Shown one piece after another: positions 1 through 10,078 of a stretch of DNA of 34,938 nucleotides. Origin of the DNA: Phallusia fumigata (lineage: Eukaryota; Chordata; Ascidiacea; Phlebobranchia; Ascidiidae); the NCBI GenBank assembly GCA_008931825.1, contig QXVZ01009527.1, positions 1 through 34,938 of the forward strand, in the 5' to 3' direction. The notes under the pieces were generated by a model, which ran no database searches, had not been told where the DNA came from, and saw nothing but the letters and a program-made list of their open reading frames with translations. Each line of letters opens with the position of its first letter. Position 1 is the first letter of the stretch. The position numbers were made by a program, and so were the translations under genes.

Positions 1-778
1 TATTTTTGGGTGAAATAAAATAGATTTTGCATCATAAATGGCATCGTCAATTTAAAACAACAATATACACAGACTTTTTCTAGCCTACGCCTTCAGTGCA
101 TTAACATAACTTCAATAATCATAGTGATTATAATTCAGTGATTCAAAAGTTCTATACTGTTGATAACAGTGAATTTAGTCACGGAAACCGAGTAGTTAAG
201 TTGTTTTCTTATTCTTTTTCAAGATGTAATGGGTCGCAAAGTATGAAATCCACACAACAGACAAACTCATCAATCAAGTCTATGAACCTGCGTCTCAAAT
301 TAGTTTTTATCATTTGATCAGCAAGTCAACAAAATCCAATCCAGTTTATGTGTCAGGCAAGCCGTTAAATTTAGTCTTTCCTATCGGGATTTCTGCAAAG
401 TTCTGTGAACAGTACAAACAAAACAAATAGCTTTTTGCTCGATTTGTTCTAAGAGGTTGCTCGGCTATTCGCCTAGTTCATTCAAGCTTTTTTGTCTGGT
501 CGATGCAAACGAGTAAGAGCTTGTTAACAAATTGACTTGGATTGACTGAACTGATTGAAAAACAAAGCTACCTTCGAATGATTTTCACAGGTCTACCTCA
601 ATGTAAAGCACAAGGTCAACTTCCGCTCACTAAAAAAGGCTACGTACGAGTTTAAAAATTGTGGACCCGATGTATTTGCAGAAAACCGCATCTAAGAGGA
701 TTATTGCTCTGCCTTTCCGATAAAAACACAAATTACGTAACTTTAACATACATCTTTGTTCGGTGAAGCATCGGTGAG
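1..778. other. Intergenic, no gene seen
   Basis: AT-rich sequence with stops in all frames at short distance. I see no splice-bounded exon, RNA gene or clear repeat end in it. Confidence 0.5.
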
Positions 779-1124
779 TATTTTTTGCGTTATTGGCCAT
801 GTGGTAGTAATAGCTAAGTTCATCTCCTTCTCATGCAGAAATTCAACACTTGCAGCGCCCGGAGTTGTGATGTAAGCAAGAAAATTGTCGTCACGATTTA
901 GTGGTTCCGCCTGGTTGGCAAATGCGATAGGTCAACCAGCAATCAGACAAATAAAAGTTTTTGGTGAAAAATCACTGGCAACACTTTATAACTACACTAG
1001 CAAAAATTGCCCAAAATGCCCTGTACTTGGGTTTTGCTTGCAATGCAAATCAGATAATTCAGCATTTTTTCATTGATTTCGACAGTTAATTTTTAACAAT
1101 GATATTGAAGTTTTCCCGACTTAT
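779..1124. repeat. Dispersed repeat, copy 1 (second copy at 6633-6986)
   Basis: This stretch aligns along its length with 6633-6986. Shared blocks include gatgtaagcaagaaaattg, then cactacactagcaaaa, then tacttgggttttg and tttcccgac. Small indels separate the blocks, so the copies are old. The short open frame at 885-1076 lies inside the repeat and is not conserved in the other copy, so I do not call it a gene. The element class is unknown; no terminal repeats were found. Confidence 0.7.
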
Positions 1125-1662
1125 TAGTTAACTTCGCAAGATTAACCTAAAGCCGCCAGTAAAGTCAGTGCCGTAATGTCTTTTAGCTTTATAAAGCCTT
1201 CAATACTTTCTTNAACAATGATATTGAAGTTTTCCCGACTTATCTCATAATGCTTAAATTCATGCGGATTTAAAGAAAATCAGCTCAGGCCGGGCCCAAC
1301 GGTATAAGTTATAAGAATTCTCTGCTGGGGAGAACGTTTACTAATGCCTGTTTTTTGCGTATAGGCGCGTTGTTGAATTTCATGTCCACAGCTTCGCGTA
1401 ATTTGACCTGCACAAGAGCGTTGGGGGCGTAACTGGGACAACAGAAGCTGAAAAGCACCAACTCGTACTCAGTTAGGCATAAACGTTTATCGGCAGCATA
1501 GCGTTGTTTAGTAGATACGCCACTGTTGTATGTGATCCAAGCAGTTTACAGGTTAGGCAAATTGCGTTACAATTTAGTTAACTTCGCAAGATTAACCTAA
1601 AGCCGCCAGTAAAGTCAGTGCCGTAATGGCTATAAGCTTTATAAAGCCTTGAATACTTTCTT
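1095..1662. repeat. Overlapping duplicated contig ends around the N at 1213
   Basis: Bases 1095-1124 recur directly after the N at 1214-1243, and bases 1124-1212 recur at 1574-1662 with few changes. The left copy therefore equals the right copy minus about 330 bp (1244-1573). This is what two unmerged allelic contigs would give, one with a deletion. A true local duplication is the alternative. Confidence 0.75.
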
Positions 1663-2764
1663 TACACAACAGCGGAACGACTGTCTATAAAGTTCGATTC
1701 CCTTCTGAGTCACACAGTGGCGGCTCGTGTATAGGCACTGTGGAACTGCAACACGTGGTGTTTCGCTGCTGTGCGTATACAGGTAGCGGAATGCGAGGCT
1801 AAGAGCGAAAGGGAGCACTGTCGTTCTCGCAGTGCCGACCTTGGCATGGCGTGCTGGAGGAAGGTGGCGTTTTTGTTCTCCCCGTGGGTTGTGCTTAAAA
1901 CCGCTTACCATTTTTTTAATGAATAGATCAGTCTTACACTGCAGTTTATTCAAGTAAAAAACTTTGACTTGTTATTTCAGGATTTTGTTAGGTTTCTGAT
2001 TAAATTTTATTTTTTATACCTGGTTAATTGTTTTTTTACACAACATTAAAACAAAGGTTAAAAATATCTGGAGCAGCTCCCCCACTAACTTTAAATACGA
2101 GCGGCCACTGGAGTCACATTAGCCCTAACCTCGATCAGGAAAAATGCGCAAGTCGTCTATATAATAAACATGTACTAGTTGGCGGAACTTATGTTTTGAA
2201 ACTAAAGTAAACGATATATTACTAGACTGAACGAGCTAGACTGAACGAGAAAATTATATTATGATGCCGTATAACAGACTGCTGTTTTCCGTGGCTTGTT
2301 TATGTGTAATGCTTTTTGACCAGTTTATGCATTTATGCCTACCCCCAGCTAACAATTAGACGGTCATATAACGTTATTTTGGGGGTTTGGTAATGTTACA
2401 TTTACGTGTTTTAAAGAGGTTGTATGTACATGAATTTGTTGACTCTTTTTTCTCAATATTAACGTCCAAAACAACGTTGCAATCAACGCAATGTTGACAA
2501 CTAATCGCAACCATTTTTTTAGGCTTCGGCCCGCACGTTTTCTAAACGTGTTTTTAAAATGTTATATAAACGTGAATTTGTGGACTCTTATTTTCCAAAT
2601 ATTTACGTTCAAAAGAACGATGTTACTAACGTTTTAATGATCACAATTCGCGACCATTCCGTTCTGGATGGCAACGTTCCAAAGTTTTTTCTTGATATTT
2701 ACTACCTAAACAAATTAATTTGTTAGTGTTGTTGACGCTCCACTACAATCCTGATGTTTTAGAG
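1663..2764. other. Intergenic, no gene seen
   Basis: The longest open frame (minus, 1639-1953) overlaps the duplicated block and shows no domain, no splice context and no membrane or motif pattern. The rest is AT-rich and non-coding to my reading. Confidence 0.4.
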
Positions 2765-2949
2765 GAGTGATTCTCAAAGTGTGGTCCGCCACCCCTTCAT
2801 AGTGGTCCGCGAAACGATGACTTTACTAGGCACGGGTTTATAAAATCACCTGTTTTGTGAGCATGTTAAAATGGAATTCTGTTTGGTGGTCCTCAGAAAA
2901 AAATTCAAAGATAAAGTGGTCCTTTGGGTAAAAAAGTTAATAAATACTG
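2765..2949. mobile_element. Degenerate hAT-like non-autonomous element
   Basis: It begins with gagtgattctcaaagtg followed by tggtccgc, close to the common hAT terminal sequence CAGTGnTTCTCAAA. It ends near aaagttaataaatactg, a decayed inverted form of the same end. There is no transposase frame. The direct duplication that follows (from 2908) starts inside this element, and the second copy also starts with its 3' part (3935-3976). Confidence 0.5.
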
Positions 2950-3112
2950 TTTAAGAGTTTGCTTTTTTAAGTTGTTCACACGAAAAATTCCGGACCCCAG
3001 TATTCCAATATAGTGTGACTAACAATTAACTTAAAAAGTTATTTTATCATGAGTTAAAACGAATAGTTAAACGCATTGCAATGAATACTGACTGGTGACC
3101 ACCCTACAGCCC

Positions 3113-3180
3113 ACCCTCTGGTTCTGAGGAGTCGTCACTGAAGAGCATTGCTCCGCTGTCCGTTGATGTGTCACTCAATA
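3113..3180 (-). CDS. Last exon, unrecognised acidic-tailed protein, copy A
   Basis: On the minus strand, a pyrimidine-rich tract ending in tttgttttcag precedes GTATTGAGTGACACATC. The reading is VLSDTSTDSGAMLFSDDSS, then EPEGGL and a TAG stop. The tail is rich in Ser and Asp, like a CK2-type acidic C-terminus. Copy B differs by one silent and two replacement changes and keeps the frame and stop, which argues that it is coding. The upstream exon is at 3281-3547. The function is unknown. Confidence 0.6.
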
Positions 3181-3280
3181 CCTGAAAACAAAGACACAAA
3201 CTGAAGCAGTGATCGAACCTTAGTATTAATTTGATGAACCGAATAAGACCAATACAGAAATCAAAATTACAGGACAATAT

Positions 3281-3547
3281 TTAGCCATGGTGTTTTTTAA
3301 AGTTTTGTAAATTACACATAGACTTTGGTCCACCTCTTTGATATGGAGCATGTTTTAAAACTTCGCTGATCTCTTTTTCAATTAATTTCGCAGTAGAACT
3401 TTTAACAGTCTTCAGCACTGCACCTACAATAATTCTTCTTACTGCATCACCAGTTTTCAAGGGTAACCTAACTGAATAAATTTTTTTGGGAGTGGTGGGG
3501 TGAAATTCCTTACGTCCAGGTTTCCCTGATCTAGCTAGATGCTGCTG
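3281..3547 (-). CDS. Penultimate exon, unrecognised protein, copy A (donor lost)
   Basis: The exon opens after the acceptor tttctcag, in a run of CAG repeats (NAGNAG-type site). It encodes a basic start, then RLPLKTGDAVRRIIVGAV, then a Lys/Glu-rich helix and HAPYQRGGPKS. In copy B the same point reads AAG|GTGTGTAT, a usable donor in phase 0 that joins the last exon. In copy A a deletion removes that donor, and the frame runs on to a stop at 3281. Copy A may therefore be non-functional or a different allele. I do not recognise the domain. Confidence 0.5.
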   Translation of the reverse strand, partial: QQHLARSGKPGRKEFHPTTPKKIYSVRLPLKTGDAVRRIIVGAVLKTVKSSTAKLIEKEISEVLKHAPYQRGGPKSMCNLQNFKKHHG

Positions 3548-3673
3548 CTGAGAAATTGTACACGTCATTATATCTGATTAATCTTTTCAACTATTTGAGC
3601 AAGTGGGCGGAATGCTAACAGTAAATATAAGATTTTATAATTTTTTGTAGGTGGCCCTAGTTGGTTTTTAGAA

Positions 3674-3933
3674 ATGCATGTAAAACGTCTCCTTCTGACT
3701 TTAATGTTTGCTGCAGTTTTAGCATTGGGCTGGATTTATTTGGGAAAGAAAGGTACGTTTTACAGTGCTGGTAAAATCATCAACTACAAGAAGTTACCAG
3801 AAAGAAAATTTGCTGCCAAAGTCACCACAAAATGTACGAACGTATTGTTTAACCTGACTGTTGGTGCATGGAAAGCTCTGCCGGGTACAAACGTCACAGA
3901 ATTGGATCTATCTTATCGAAATTACTGGCGACA
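3674..3933 (+). CDS. First exon of type II membrane protein, copy A, cut at the N
   Basis: ATG at 3674 opens MHVKRLLLTLMFAAVLALGW, a short basic cytoplasmic end and one hydrophobic signal-anchor (about residues 5-24). A stem follows with Lys-rich stretches and two N-X-T/S sites. It matches 4758-5017 with four amino-acid changes in the part compared. The frame is cut by the N at 3934, and what follows is the start of duplication unit B, so the real continuation is missing here. Treat it as a partial or allelic copy. Confidence 0.65.
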
Positions 3934-4126
3934 NAAGATAAAGTGGTCCTTTGGGTAAAAAAGTTGATAAACACTGTCTTAGAGTTTGCTTTTTTAAGTT
4001 GTTCACACGAAAAATTCCGGACCCCAGTATTCCAATATAGTGTAACTAACAATTAACTTAAAAAGTTGTTTTCTTATGAGTAAAAAGTTAAACGCATTGC
4101 AATGAATACTGACTGGTGACCACCCT

Positions 4127-4202
4127 ACAGCCCATCCTCTGCTTCTGAGGAGTCATCACTGAAGAGCATTGCTCCGCTGTCCGTTGATGTGTCACTCAAT
4201 AC
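4127..4202 (-). CDS. Last exon, unrecognised acidic-tailed protein, copy B
   Basis: Same layout as copy A: acceptor tttgttttcag, then a phase-0 exon reading VLSDTSTDSGAMLFSDDSSE, AEDGL and TAG. The preceding exon (4366-4632) ends with a phase-0 donor, so the two exons join in frame. Confidence 0.6.
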
Positions 4203-4365
4203 CTGAAAACAAAGACACAAACTGAAGCAGTGATCGAACATTAGTATTAATTTGATGAACAAAATAAGACCAATACAGAAACCAAAATTATAGGACAATA
4301 TTTAGCCATGGTGTTTTTCAAAGCTTTGCAAATTAAATATAAATCTACACCAACTTTATACACAC

Positions 4366-4632
4366 CTTAGACTTTGGTCCACCTCTTTGATATGGAGCAT
4401 GTTTTAGAACTTCGCTGATATCTTTTTCAATTATTTTCGCAGTAGAACCTTTAACAGTCTTCAGCACTGCACCTACAATAATTCTTCTTACTGCATCAGC
4501 AGTTTTCAAGGGTAACCTAACTGAATGAATTATTTTTTGGGGGGGATGGGGTGACTAAATTTTTTGGGGGGAGGTGGGGTGAAATTCCTTACGTCCAGGT
4601 TTCCCTGATCTGGCGTAGCTAGATGCTGCTGC
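4366..4632 (-). CDS. Penultimate exon, unrecognised protein, copy B
   Basis: The minus-strand reading RLPLKTADAVRRIIVGAV and the block ending HAPYQRGGPKSK are preserved relative to copy A, with conservative changes. The donor AAG|GTGTGTAT lies at 4365-4366. The 5' part of this copy has a 4-bp insertion in the CAG/CTAGCT region and a G-rich insertion (about 4523-4570), so the upstream frame is uncertain and the exon start is approximate. Confidence 0.45.
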
Positions 4633-4757
4633 TGAGCAATTGTACACGTTATTATATCTGATTAATCTTTTCAACTATTTGAGCAAGTGGGCGGAAAGCT
4701 AACAGTAAATATAAGATTTTATAATTTTTTGTAGGTGGCCCTAGTTGGTTTTTAGAA

Positions 4758-5071
4758 ATGCATGTAAAACGTCTCCTTCTGACTTTAATGTTTGCTGCAG
4801 TTTTAGCATTGGGCTGGATTTATTTGGGAAAAAAAGGTACGATTTACAGTGCTGGTAAAATCATCAACTACAAGAAGTTACCACAAAGAAAATTTGCTGC
4901 CAAAGTCACCACAAAATGTACGAACGTTCTGTTTAACCTGACCATTGGTGCATGGAAACCTCTGCCGGGTGCAAACGTCACTGAATTGGATCTATCTTAT
5001 CGAAATTACTGGCGACAAAGGGGAATTCAAAATAACATGTGGCGTGAAGATGGAAAATGTGGTGATAAGAA
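4758..5071 (+). CDS. First exon, type II membrane protein with Cys-rich luminal domain
   Basis: ATG at 4758 begins a basic N-terminus and a single signal-anchor (residues about 5-24), as in Golgi type II proteins. A stem with sites NLT and NVT follows, then WREDGKCGDK near the exon end. The donor AA|GTAAGTATG at 5071/5072 is near consensus and leaves phase 2. It joins 5371-5508 in frame. The WREDGxCG start followed by a CC-containing module resembles a small cysteine-rich domain that I associate with the stems of some invertebrate glycosyltransferases and sulfotransferases. No catalytic domain is visible, so the enzyme class is not known. Confidence 0.7.
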
Positions 5072-5370
5072 GTAAGTATGCGGTTGCTTATATTAAGTCA
5101 TTCTTATCAGTAGTGCTAACAAACTTCTTCCACCATTACATTGTGTAAATACCAACATTAAACCTGATCTGACTGACAGGTGTTGCTATCGTGTGTTACT
5201 TGTGAAACGAGAGTAGACAGTTGCCTGTGCGAAGGTTTTTGTGTGAAAATCTATTGTCCAAGAAAAAAAAGCGGGAAATCCAAAGAAGGATAGAATTTTC
5301 CCCGACCATTTATTAATGCAAGGTGCATACACTGTTCAAAGCTCAATATCATTTGTTGTTTGGTTCACAG

Positions 5371-5508
5371 CCTACAACCGAAGGTTCCAGGCAGCAAATG
5401 GCCGGCTGTTGGAAGCTGGTGTGATAAAGATGGTCCCAAACCATGCTGCACTGATCCAAACAATGGAATATGCACTGCACCTTCTGAAGCTGCCTGCGAC
5501 TGCGATAG
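5371..5508 (+). CDS. Second exon: cysteine-rich module of the type II protein
   Basis: The acceptor gtttggttcacag precedes the exon. With 2 nt from exon 1 it reads NLQPKVPGSKWPAVGSWCDK, then DGPKPCCTDPNNGICTAPSE and AACDCD. The spacing W-C-DxDGPxPCC-(6)-G-x-C-(8)-C-x-C is that of a disulfide-rich module. It ends AG|GTAACC in phase 2, so at least one more exon must follow. The N at 5756 lies soon after, and I could not place a convincing third exon. Confidence 0.7.
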
Positions 5509-6632
5509 GTAACCATCTTTATTTTTGAGACTATCTAATATAACAGTGACAATACGTTTTGCTAAAATAGGGGTTGACCAGTTTTCTTTAGTTGAATTAA
5601 TTTTGCTTGATGGAATAGAACATAGCGACACTATACTAAACCAATCACCAGGCAAGAAATGGCCAAACAATGTTAAACGATATGAGGCCCAAAACGTTCA
5701 AGGGTACAATTGGTGGATCAGGGTTTAGCGCGCTGCAGTTGCACCATAACCAACCNAGCAGCTATGTCTGTGATTCGACTTTCGGCATCAATCAAGTCAA
5801 TCTACTTTGCAAGAATTTTTTACTGTCATATCTGATAATACCAAACCTGATGGGAAAACAATTTTAGTAAAATGGTCGCGGCACCTCTGGGCCATGCAAA
5901 CGGCACCCCGGTTGGGAAACAACATATCACACTGTACTTTATTCATTAGAATCTATCTCCTTGGATAAAAAAATTTGTTCTTGTGGATTGAAAAACCAAT
6001 CTTCAATATAAAAGAATCGTCTTTAAACTAAAAGCGATTTATGTGGATAAAACTGTACTCTTTCGATAAAAAGCACCCTTACGAAATATAAAACACTTTC
6101 TGAGAATAAAAAAGCCACTTTATTCAGCCCAAAAAGCATGGAAACTGTGGAGAGGCTAAATAAGCGTCCAAAAACAAATATATAACAATTTTATAAAATT
6201 GCAAAACAAACTTAATAAAATGAAATGACTGCTAGGGCCAGTTCAGGCACCCAGGCACAAGTAACCAGTCCTTTTTTGCTTGCTTCTGTCTTGTTGTTAT
6301 ATTTTTTCAGTTTTGTTCATTTTATCGTTTTATGTTGTATTATTTCGTCCCTGATTTGGTTACATTAATACAGTGATTATTGAAATGTGAGGTTGCAAGT
6401 CGATCTAATCGGCAGCGTAGTCAGCCCGAAACTGTGGGGAGGGGCAAACAACCTTAATGCACAACTTCGAGATCTTTCCAGGGACAGTGCACCTTAATGC
6501 AACATTTTAAAACTTGAGGGGTGCATGGTCACCCCCTGGCTACGCCCCTGGATCTAATGAGTTTGCGTTGATAACTTCAACGTATTTAAAAAAATCATAT
6601 TTAATCATATTATACACTTAAAAATCATCGGT
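5509..6632. other. Intron or intergenic, no exon placed
   Basis: The next exon of the Cys-rich protein should start here with one nucleotide completing a codon, but no candidate with a good acceptor and family pattern was found. The N at 5756 may hide it. Near 6520-6551 the text caccccctggctacgcccctg looks like a transposon end, with nothing paired to it that I could find. Confidence 0.4.
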
Positions 6633-6986
6633 AATTATTTTTTTACGGTTATTGGCCGTTTATTTGGCACTAAAAGTTAAGTGTCAGAAAGTTCTCAGGT
6701 AGAAATTCAACACTTGTGGCGCCCGAGTGGTGATGTAAGCAAGAAAATTGTCGTCACGATTGAGCCGTTCTGCTTGGTTGGTGATGCGAATAAACGTTTC
6801 ATCCCATCTCCACCATCAGACAAAGTATTTTAAAGGAAAATTACTGACGGCACTAATTATCACTACACTAGCAAAATTTCCGCAAAATGCCCTTTACTTG
6901 GGTTTTGTTCAAAGTGCAAACTTTCTGTGTGTGATAATTAAGCATTGCTTATCGATTTTGAAAGATACATTAAAACTTTCCCGACA
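6633..6986. repeat. Dispersed repeat, copy 2 (first copy at 779-1124)
   Basis: It matches 779-1124 in the same orientation, including gatgtaagcaagaaaattg and the cactacactagcaaaa block. The open frame 6748-7041 lies within the repeat and is not conserved in the other copy. Confidence 0.7.
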
Positions 6987-7789
6987 CTACCTTACAATGC
7001 TTACAATCATGCTAAAAAAACTAAATACTTTCCTAATTTAATTATCACATAACATGCTTTACAAACAAAAAACTAACGAAAATACCGTTTAAAGCGATGT
7101 GAGTTTTTATCTATGTTTGACGAATAATTTGAATTTAATGCCAGTTGTTGGCCATGTGCATGTTATACCCCAAAACAACTGTAAAGCTAAACGAAAAAGA
7201 AGACCCTAACAAGTTATGTGGGTTGTTTACGGTTAAAAACCATGCTTTGAAGACCTACACAATTGTCGGAGGTGTTTATTATGTTACCAGCGATAGTCGC
7301 AAGTACTTCAATGACGTTCAACTTGCAGATTTTGAAAAATTAAACACGGTTTTATTGTTTGCACTGCGGCTGACGGAAACGTTAAATCAGATTTAACTTT
7401 GCGGTCAGTCGCTTCAACCGAAAAAATTACGCCGTCGCCGCATGACGCCGGCTGGTGTGAATGACCCGTCGCTTGCCGCGAGATAAAATTCCACTGTTCG
7501 CGTGAAAGCGCATTTAAAGTTTGACGTTATATCTTAGCGAAATTGCTCAAATTGCAAGTTTTCACATCATTGTTCTTGCGAAAAAAAGGAAGGATACATT
7601 TCTCGAATTCAGCCAATCATTCCTACCATCATGCCATTCATAGTTTCTTAGTCAAAGCCTGGTTTAAACCCGATAGTCCAACCCACATTCACCAAGCCTT
7701 GTTATCGCAAAAGTTGAATACATCCTATTTAGCTTTCATGAATTGTACATTGACTCGCAGATACCTCTGGCCTTGTGGCAGCCAACAGC
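6987..7789. other. No confirmed gene; one orphan open frame
   Basis: The plus frame 7145-7396 (83 codons) has fairly ordinary protein composition (for example GLFTVKNHALKTYTIVGGVY), but there is no splice context, second copy or recognised motif. At about 7440-7463, gccggctggtgtgaatga resembles the ends of the MITE at 32916-33003. I see nothing else. Confidence 0.3.
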
Positions 7790-8190
7790 ATTAGAAAAAC
7801 ACGTAATAAGCTGAAAGTCACACATCACAACCATGTCCATGTGTTTATCAAACTCTTATCGAAGTGACTTCTTTGTAAAAATTGGTTGGACTTTCCATTC
7901 ACCAGCGATAGGAATTTAATAAAGACGCATATTATTAAAGTTATATTTAGTGATACATAAACAGTTTAGTAACGGAAATATTGTGCGACGTGCTTGGAAA
8001 AATAAACGACGCACAGTTTGAGAACCATGGTCATAACCATTTCCAAAGTAACAAAGAAGTTCGCTTTTCCTTTTTTTCTCCGCTCTGCCTCTTTTTCTCC
8101 GCTCTGCCAAATTCTCCCACTGAAGCGGAACGACCGTGACGGCAGTAAACTATGCCGAGGCGACAAGATGAAGTCTATTTCCGACTCGAT
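7790..8190. repeat. Dispersed repeat family R2, copy 1
   Basis: It matches 12580-13060 in order: aataagctgaaagtcacaca, then gataggaatttaata, then gcttggaaaaa, cgcacagtttgagaacca, then ccaaattctcccactgaagc and tgccgaggcg. The internal cagtttgagaacca is a hAT-like terminal motif, so this may be a nested or composite element. No transposase is present. Confidence 0.65.
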
Positions 8191-9502
8191 TTACTCGCTT
8201 CAACGTTGCATAAACAAAATTAAAACCAAAGTGTTAGGCTTTTGTGTTGAAATAGAAGGCAATTAGGATTTTTGACAGTAATATAGCCTTCAGTAATAGC
8301 ACTAGGGACTCACTACGCAAGATATACCGAGACTCGGAAAGGAACTTTCGACACACCAGCGACGAGACAGCTCTTACAGTAAAACGTCCAGTCACGCAAG
8401 TTCAAAAAGTATCAAGCAACTACAGTCTGGACACTTCGCTCATGTGAAGGGTCATCACAAACTCATGTGAAGGGTCATCATGGTTTGTAATTGGTTAATT
8501 GTTCTTTTGTTAAAAGCACGTGTACCTGGCGAACGAAATGTGACCAGTCTTTTTAAGGGCGCCTTGCTAATGGGCTGTTGAATTGCTATGGTGCACGTGT
8601 CGCTTTGTACAGTGAAAGGTTCAGTGTATGGTACAGGAGCAAGCTGCACATTATATAACGTAATATTAACAGTGAGATGTCCTTATAGTGAAACTATTGC
8701 TATAGGTAGACTTGACTTTTGTGGTAAGTCGAGATTGTAGGGTTCCAAGCTGTTAATAGAATTAGCAGTTTCGGGTAAAAAAACGAGTTGGCTAGGGTTT
8801 GTTTGGCAAAGATAATATAGACACCCGAAAATCAATTCCGCGAGGTGCTTAAAACAATTTGGTAACACTCATATATTATATCGTCGATGGACTATTTTGT
8901 GTCAACAGTGGAGCATTGTTTTAGCGTTCGGTGATTTGTTAGAAAGCAGTTAGCTTAAGACCACGACAACGGTATTAGTTTCAATAATCCACCGCTGGAA
9001 ATAATATTCACTAAAACTGCTGTATACGAAAGGGCACGTAATGGGACGTTGATGACGTTTCCGTTCACAGTTTAGGTAACTTGATCATCACAAGAACGCC
9101 GAGGCTCAGATGAGACAACAAAAGTCTAGGGGTAGAGCAACGAGTTACCTGAAAATTTGATTCCCTTCTGTGGCACATCAACCCCACCCTACGGTAAGGG
9201 AAAATGTACAAATTATGTGGATGTAATGTGAGCGCGGCAAAGTCAACATGTTGGAAGTTGGAAGCGCTCAGCTACAGTTTGAAAATTTGTGGTCAGAAAT
9301 GCATTCACAAGATAAAACTAAAGCTAAAGAATAGTTAAACTGATTAGGAAAACATGTGGCTATTTACCGTGTACCTTTTTATAAGTTAAACTTTCCTCTT
9401 GACTATTTTTATGCAATTAGGCCTAATGTATTTACATTTAACTTAAGAAAAACAACACATAGGAGATCGTAACATAAATTGTTGTACAATAAAAACTCTG
9501 AA
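8191..9502. other. Region upstream of the LRRC8-like gene, no gene seen
   Basis: The minus frames at 8455-8649 and 8683-8868 lack motifs and splice context. The 5' flank of the channel gene presumably holds its promoter, but I cannot point to a core element. A 14-base sequence, ctcatgtgaagggt, is repeated in tandem near 8438-8475. Confidence 0.35.
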
Positions 9503-10078
9503 ATGTTGTTCAGTCAAGTTTTTGCATGGAGAGACCTTCTTTCAGCCAATAATATGAAACCTTGGTGGGAGTCTGTGAGGTCATTTGCTCTGGCTGCTTT
9601 GGTGTCTTCCACTCTGCTACTGTTTTATCGTGCAGATTCGGGATCAGTAATTTGTGTTCCAAAGGATTTTAATGCAAGTTTTCCGTTTGGTTCACCAATG
9701 GCAAATTACGTAAACCAGCAATGTGTCGTCTACGCACCAGAATCTTTGATTATCAACTTTTGGTGGATTGGATTATTGTTTACTTCACTTATGTACCTAT
9801 TCAACAACTTCTGGGAGTATGTCCCGCGATGTTCCGATGCAGTAGCTTCATTTCGAAAGAAATTCGATCTTCTCAATGACATTAATAATTCGGTTGACTC
9901 ACTGATTCGATATGCTGTAACTGCAAACACTACCGAGGCACCTGAACCAGAAAAGCAAAAGCGTTTGCAGTGTAGAGAAATTGTACTGCAGTTCGTGGAA
10001 TCAAGTGGCGCGGGACACGTTTCAAAACTGAAACAAGATTATCTTAAATACAAGGAAGCACTCCAAACACTTTGCTGA
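9503..10078 (+). CDS. LRRC8-like channel subunit, N-terminal half (TM1-TM2)
   Basis: From ATG 9503 the protein begins MLFSQVFAW and reaches KPWW at residues 19-22, the usual spacing for LRRC8 N-termini. TM1 is about residues 27-42. The first extracellular loop has ICVPK (50-54), an N-glycosylation site (N57) and NQQC (C74). TM2 is about 83-100, followed by NFWEYVP (102-108). These are hallmarks of the pannexin-like domain of LRRC8 volume-regulated anion channels of the plasma membrane. A charged cytoplasmic linker follows and ends at TGA (10076). The rest of the channel (TM3-TM4) continues in another frame from about 10048, so there is a frame break around 10071-10073 (a TTT run). A sequencing or assembly indel, a real lesion or an unseen splice are all possible. 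Confidence 0.8.
   Translation: MLFSQVFAWRDLLSANNMKPWWESVRSFALAALVSSTLLLFYRADSGSVICVPKDFNASFPFGSPMANYVNQQCVVYAPESLIINFWWIGLLFTSLMYLFNNFWEYVPRCSDAVASFRKKFDLLNDINNSVDSLIRYAVTANTTEAPEPEKQKRLQCREIVLQFVESSGAGHVSKLKQDYLKYKEALQTLC

Larger units (their letters stand above)
2908..5017. repeat. Imperfect tandem duplication, units 2908-3933 and 3935-5017
   Basis: The two units align nearly end to end with scattered substitutions and a few indels. Unit B has about 38 bp extra near 4337-4365 and an extra G-rich stretch near 4523-4570. They are separated by the single N at 3934. Each unit carries the last two exons of a minus gene and the first exon of a plus gene. The level of difference fits either a recent duplication or two haplotypes joined by the assembler. 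Confidence 0.85.

Noticed and set aside
1639..1953. 104-codon minus frame
   Set aside because: It overlaps a duplicated non-coding block, has no motif, and is not kept in the second copy at 1124-1212.
5670..5867. Frame considered as third exon of the Cys-rich protein
   Set aside because: Phase could fit, but the acceptor lacks a pyrimidine tract, an N falls inside it, and the cysteine pattern does not continue.
7145..7396. 83-codon plus frame with protein-like composition
   Set aside because: No splice sites, neighbour or recognisable domain; a single copy gives no test of coding constraint.
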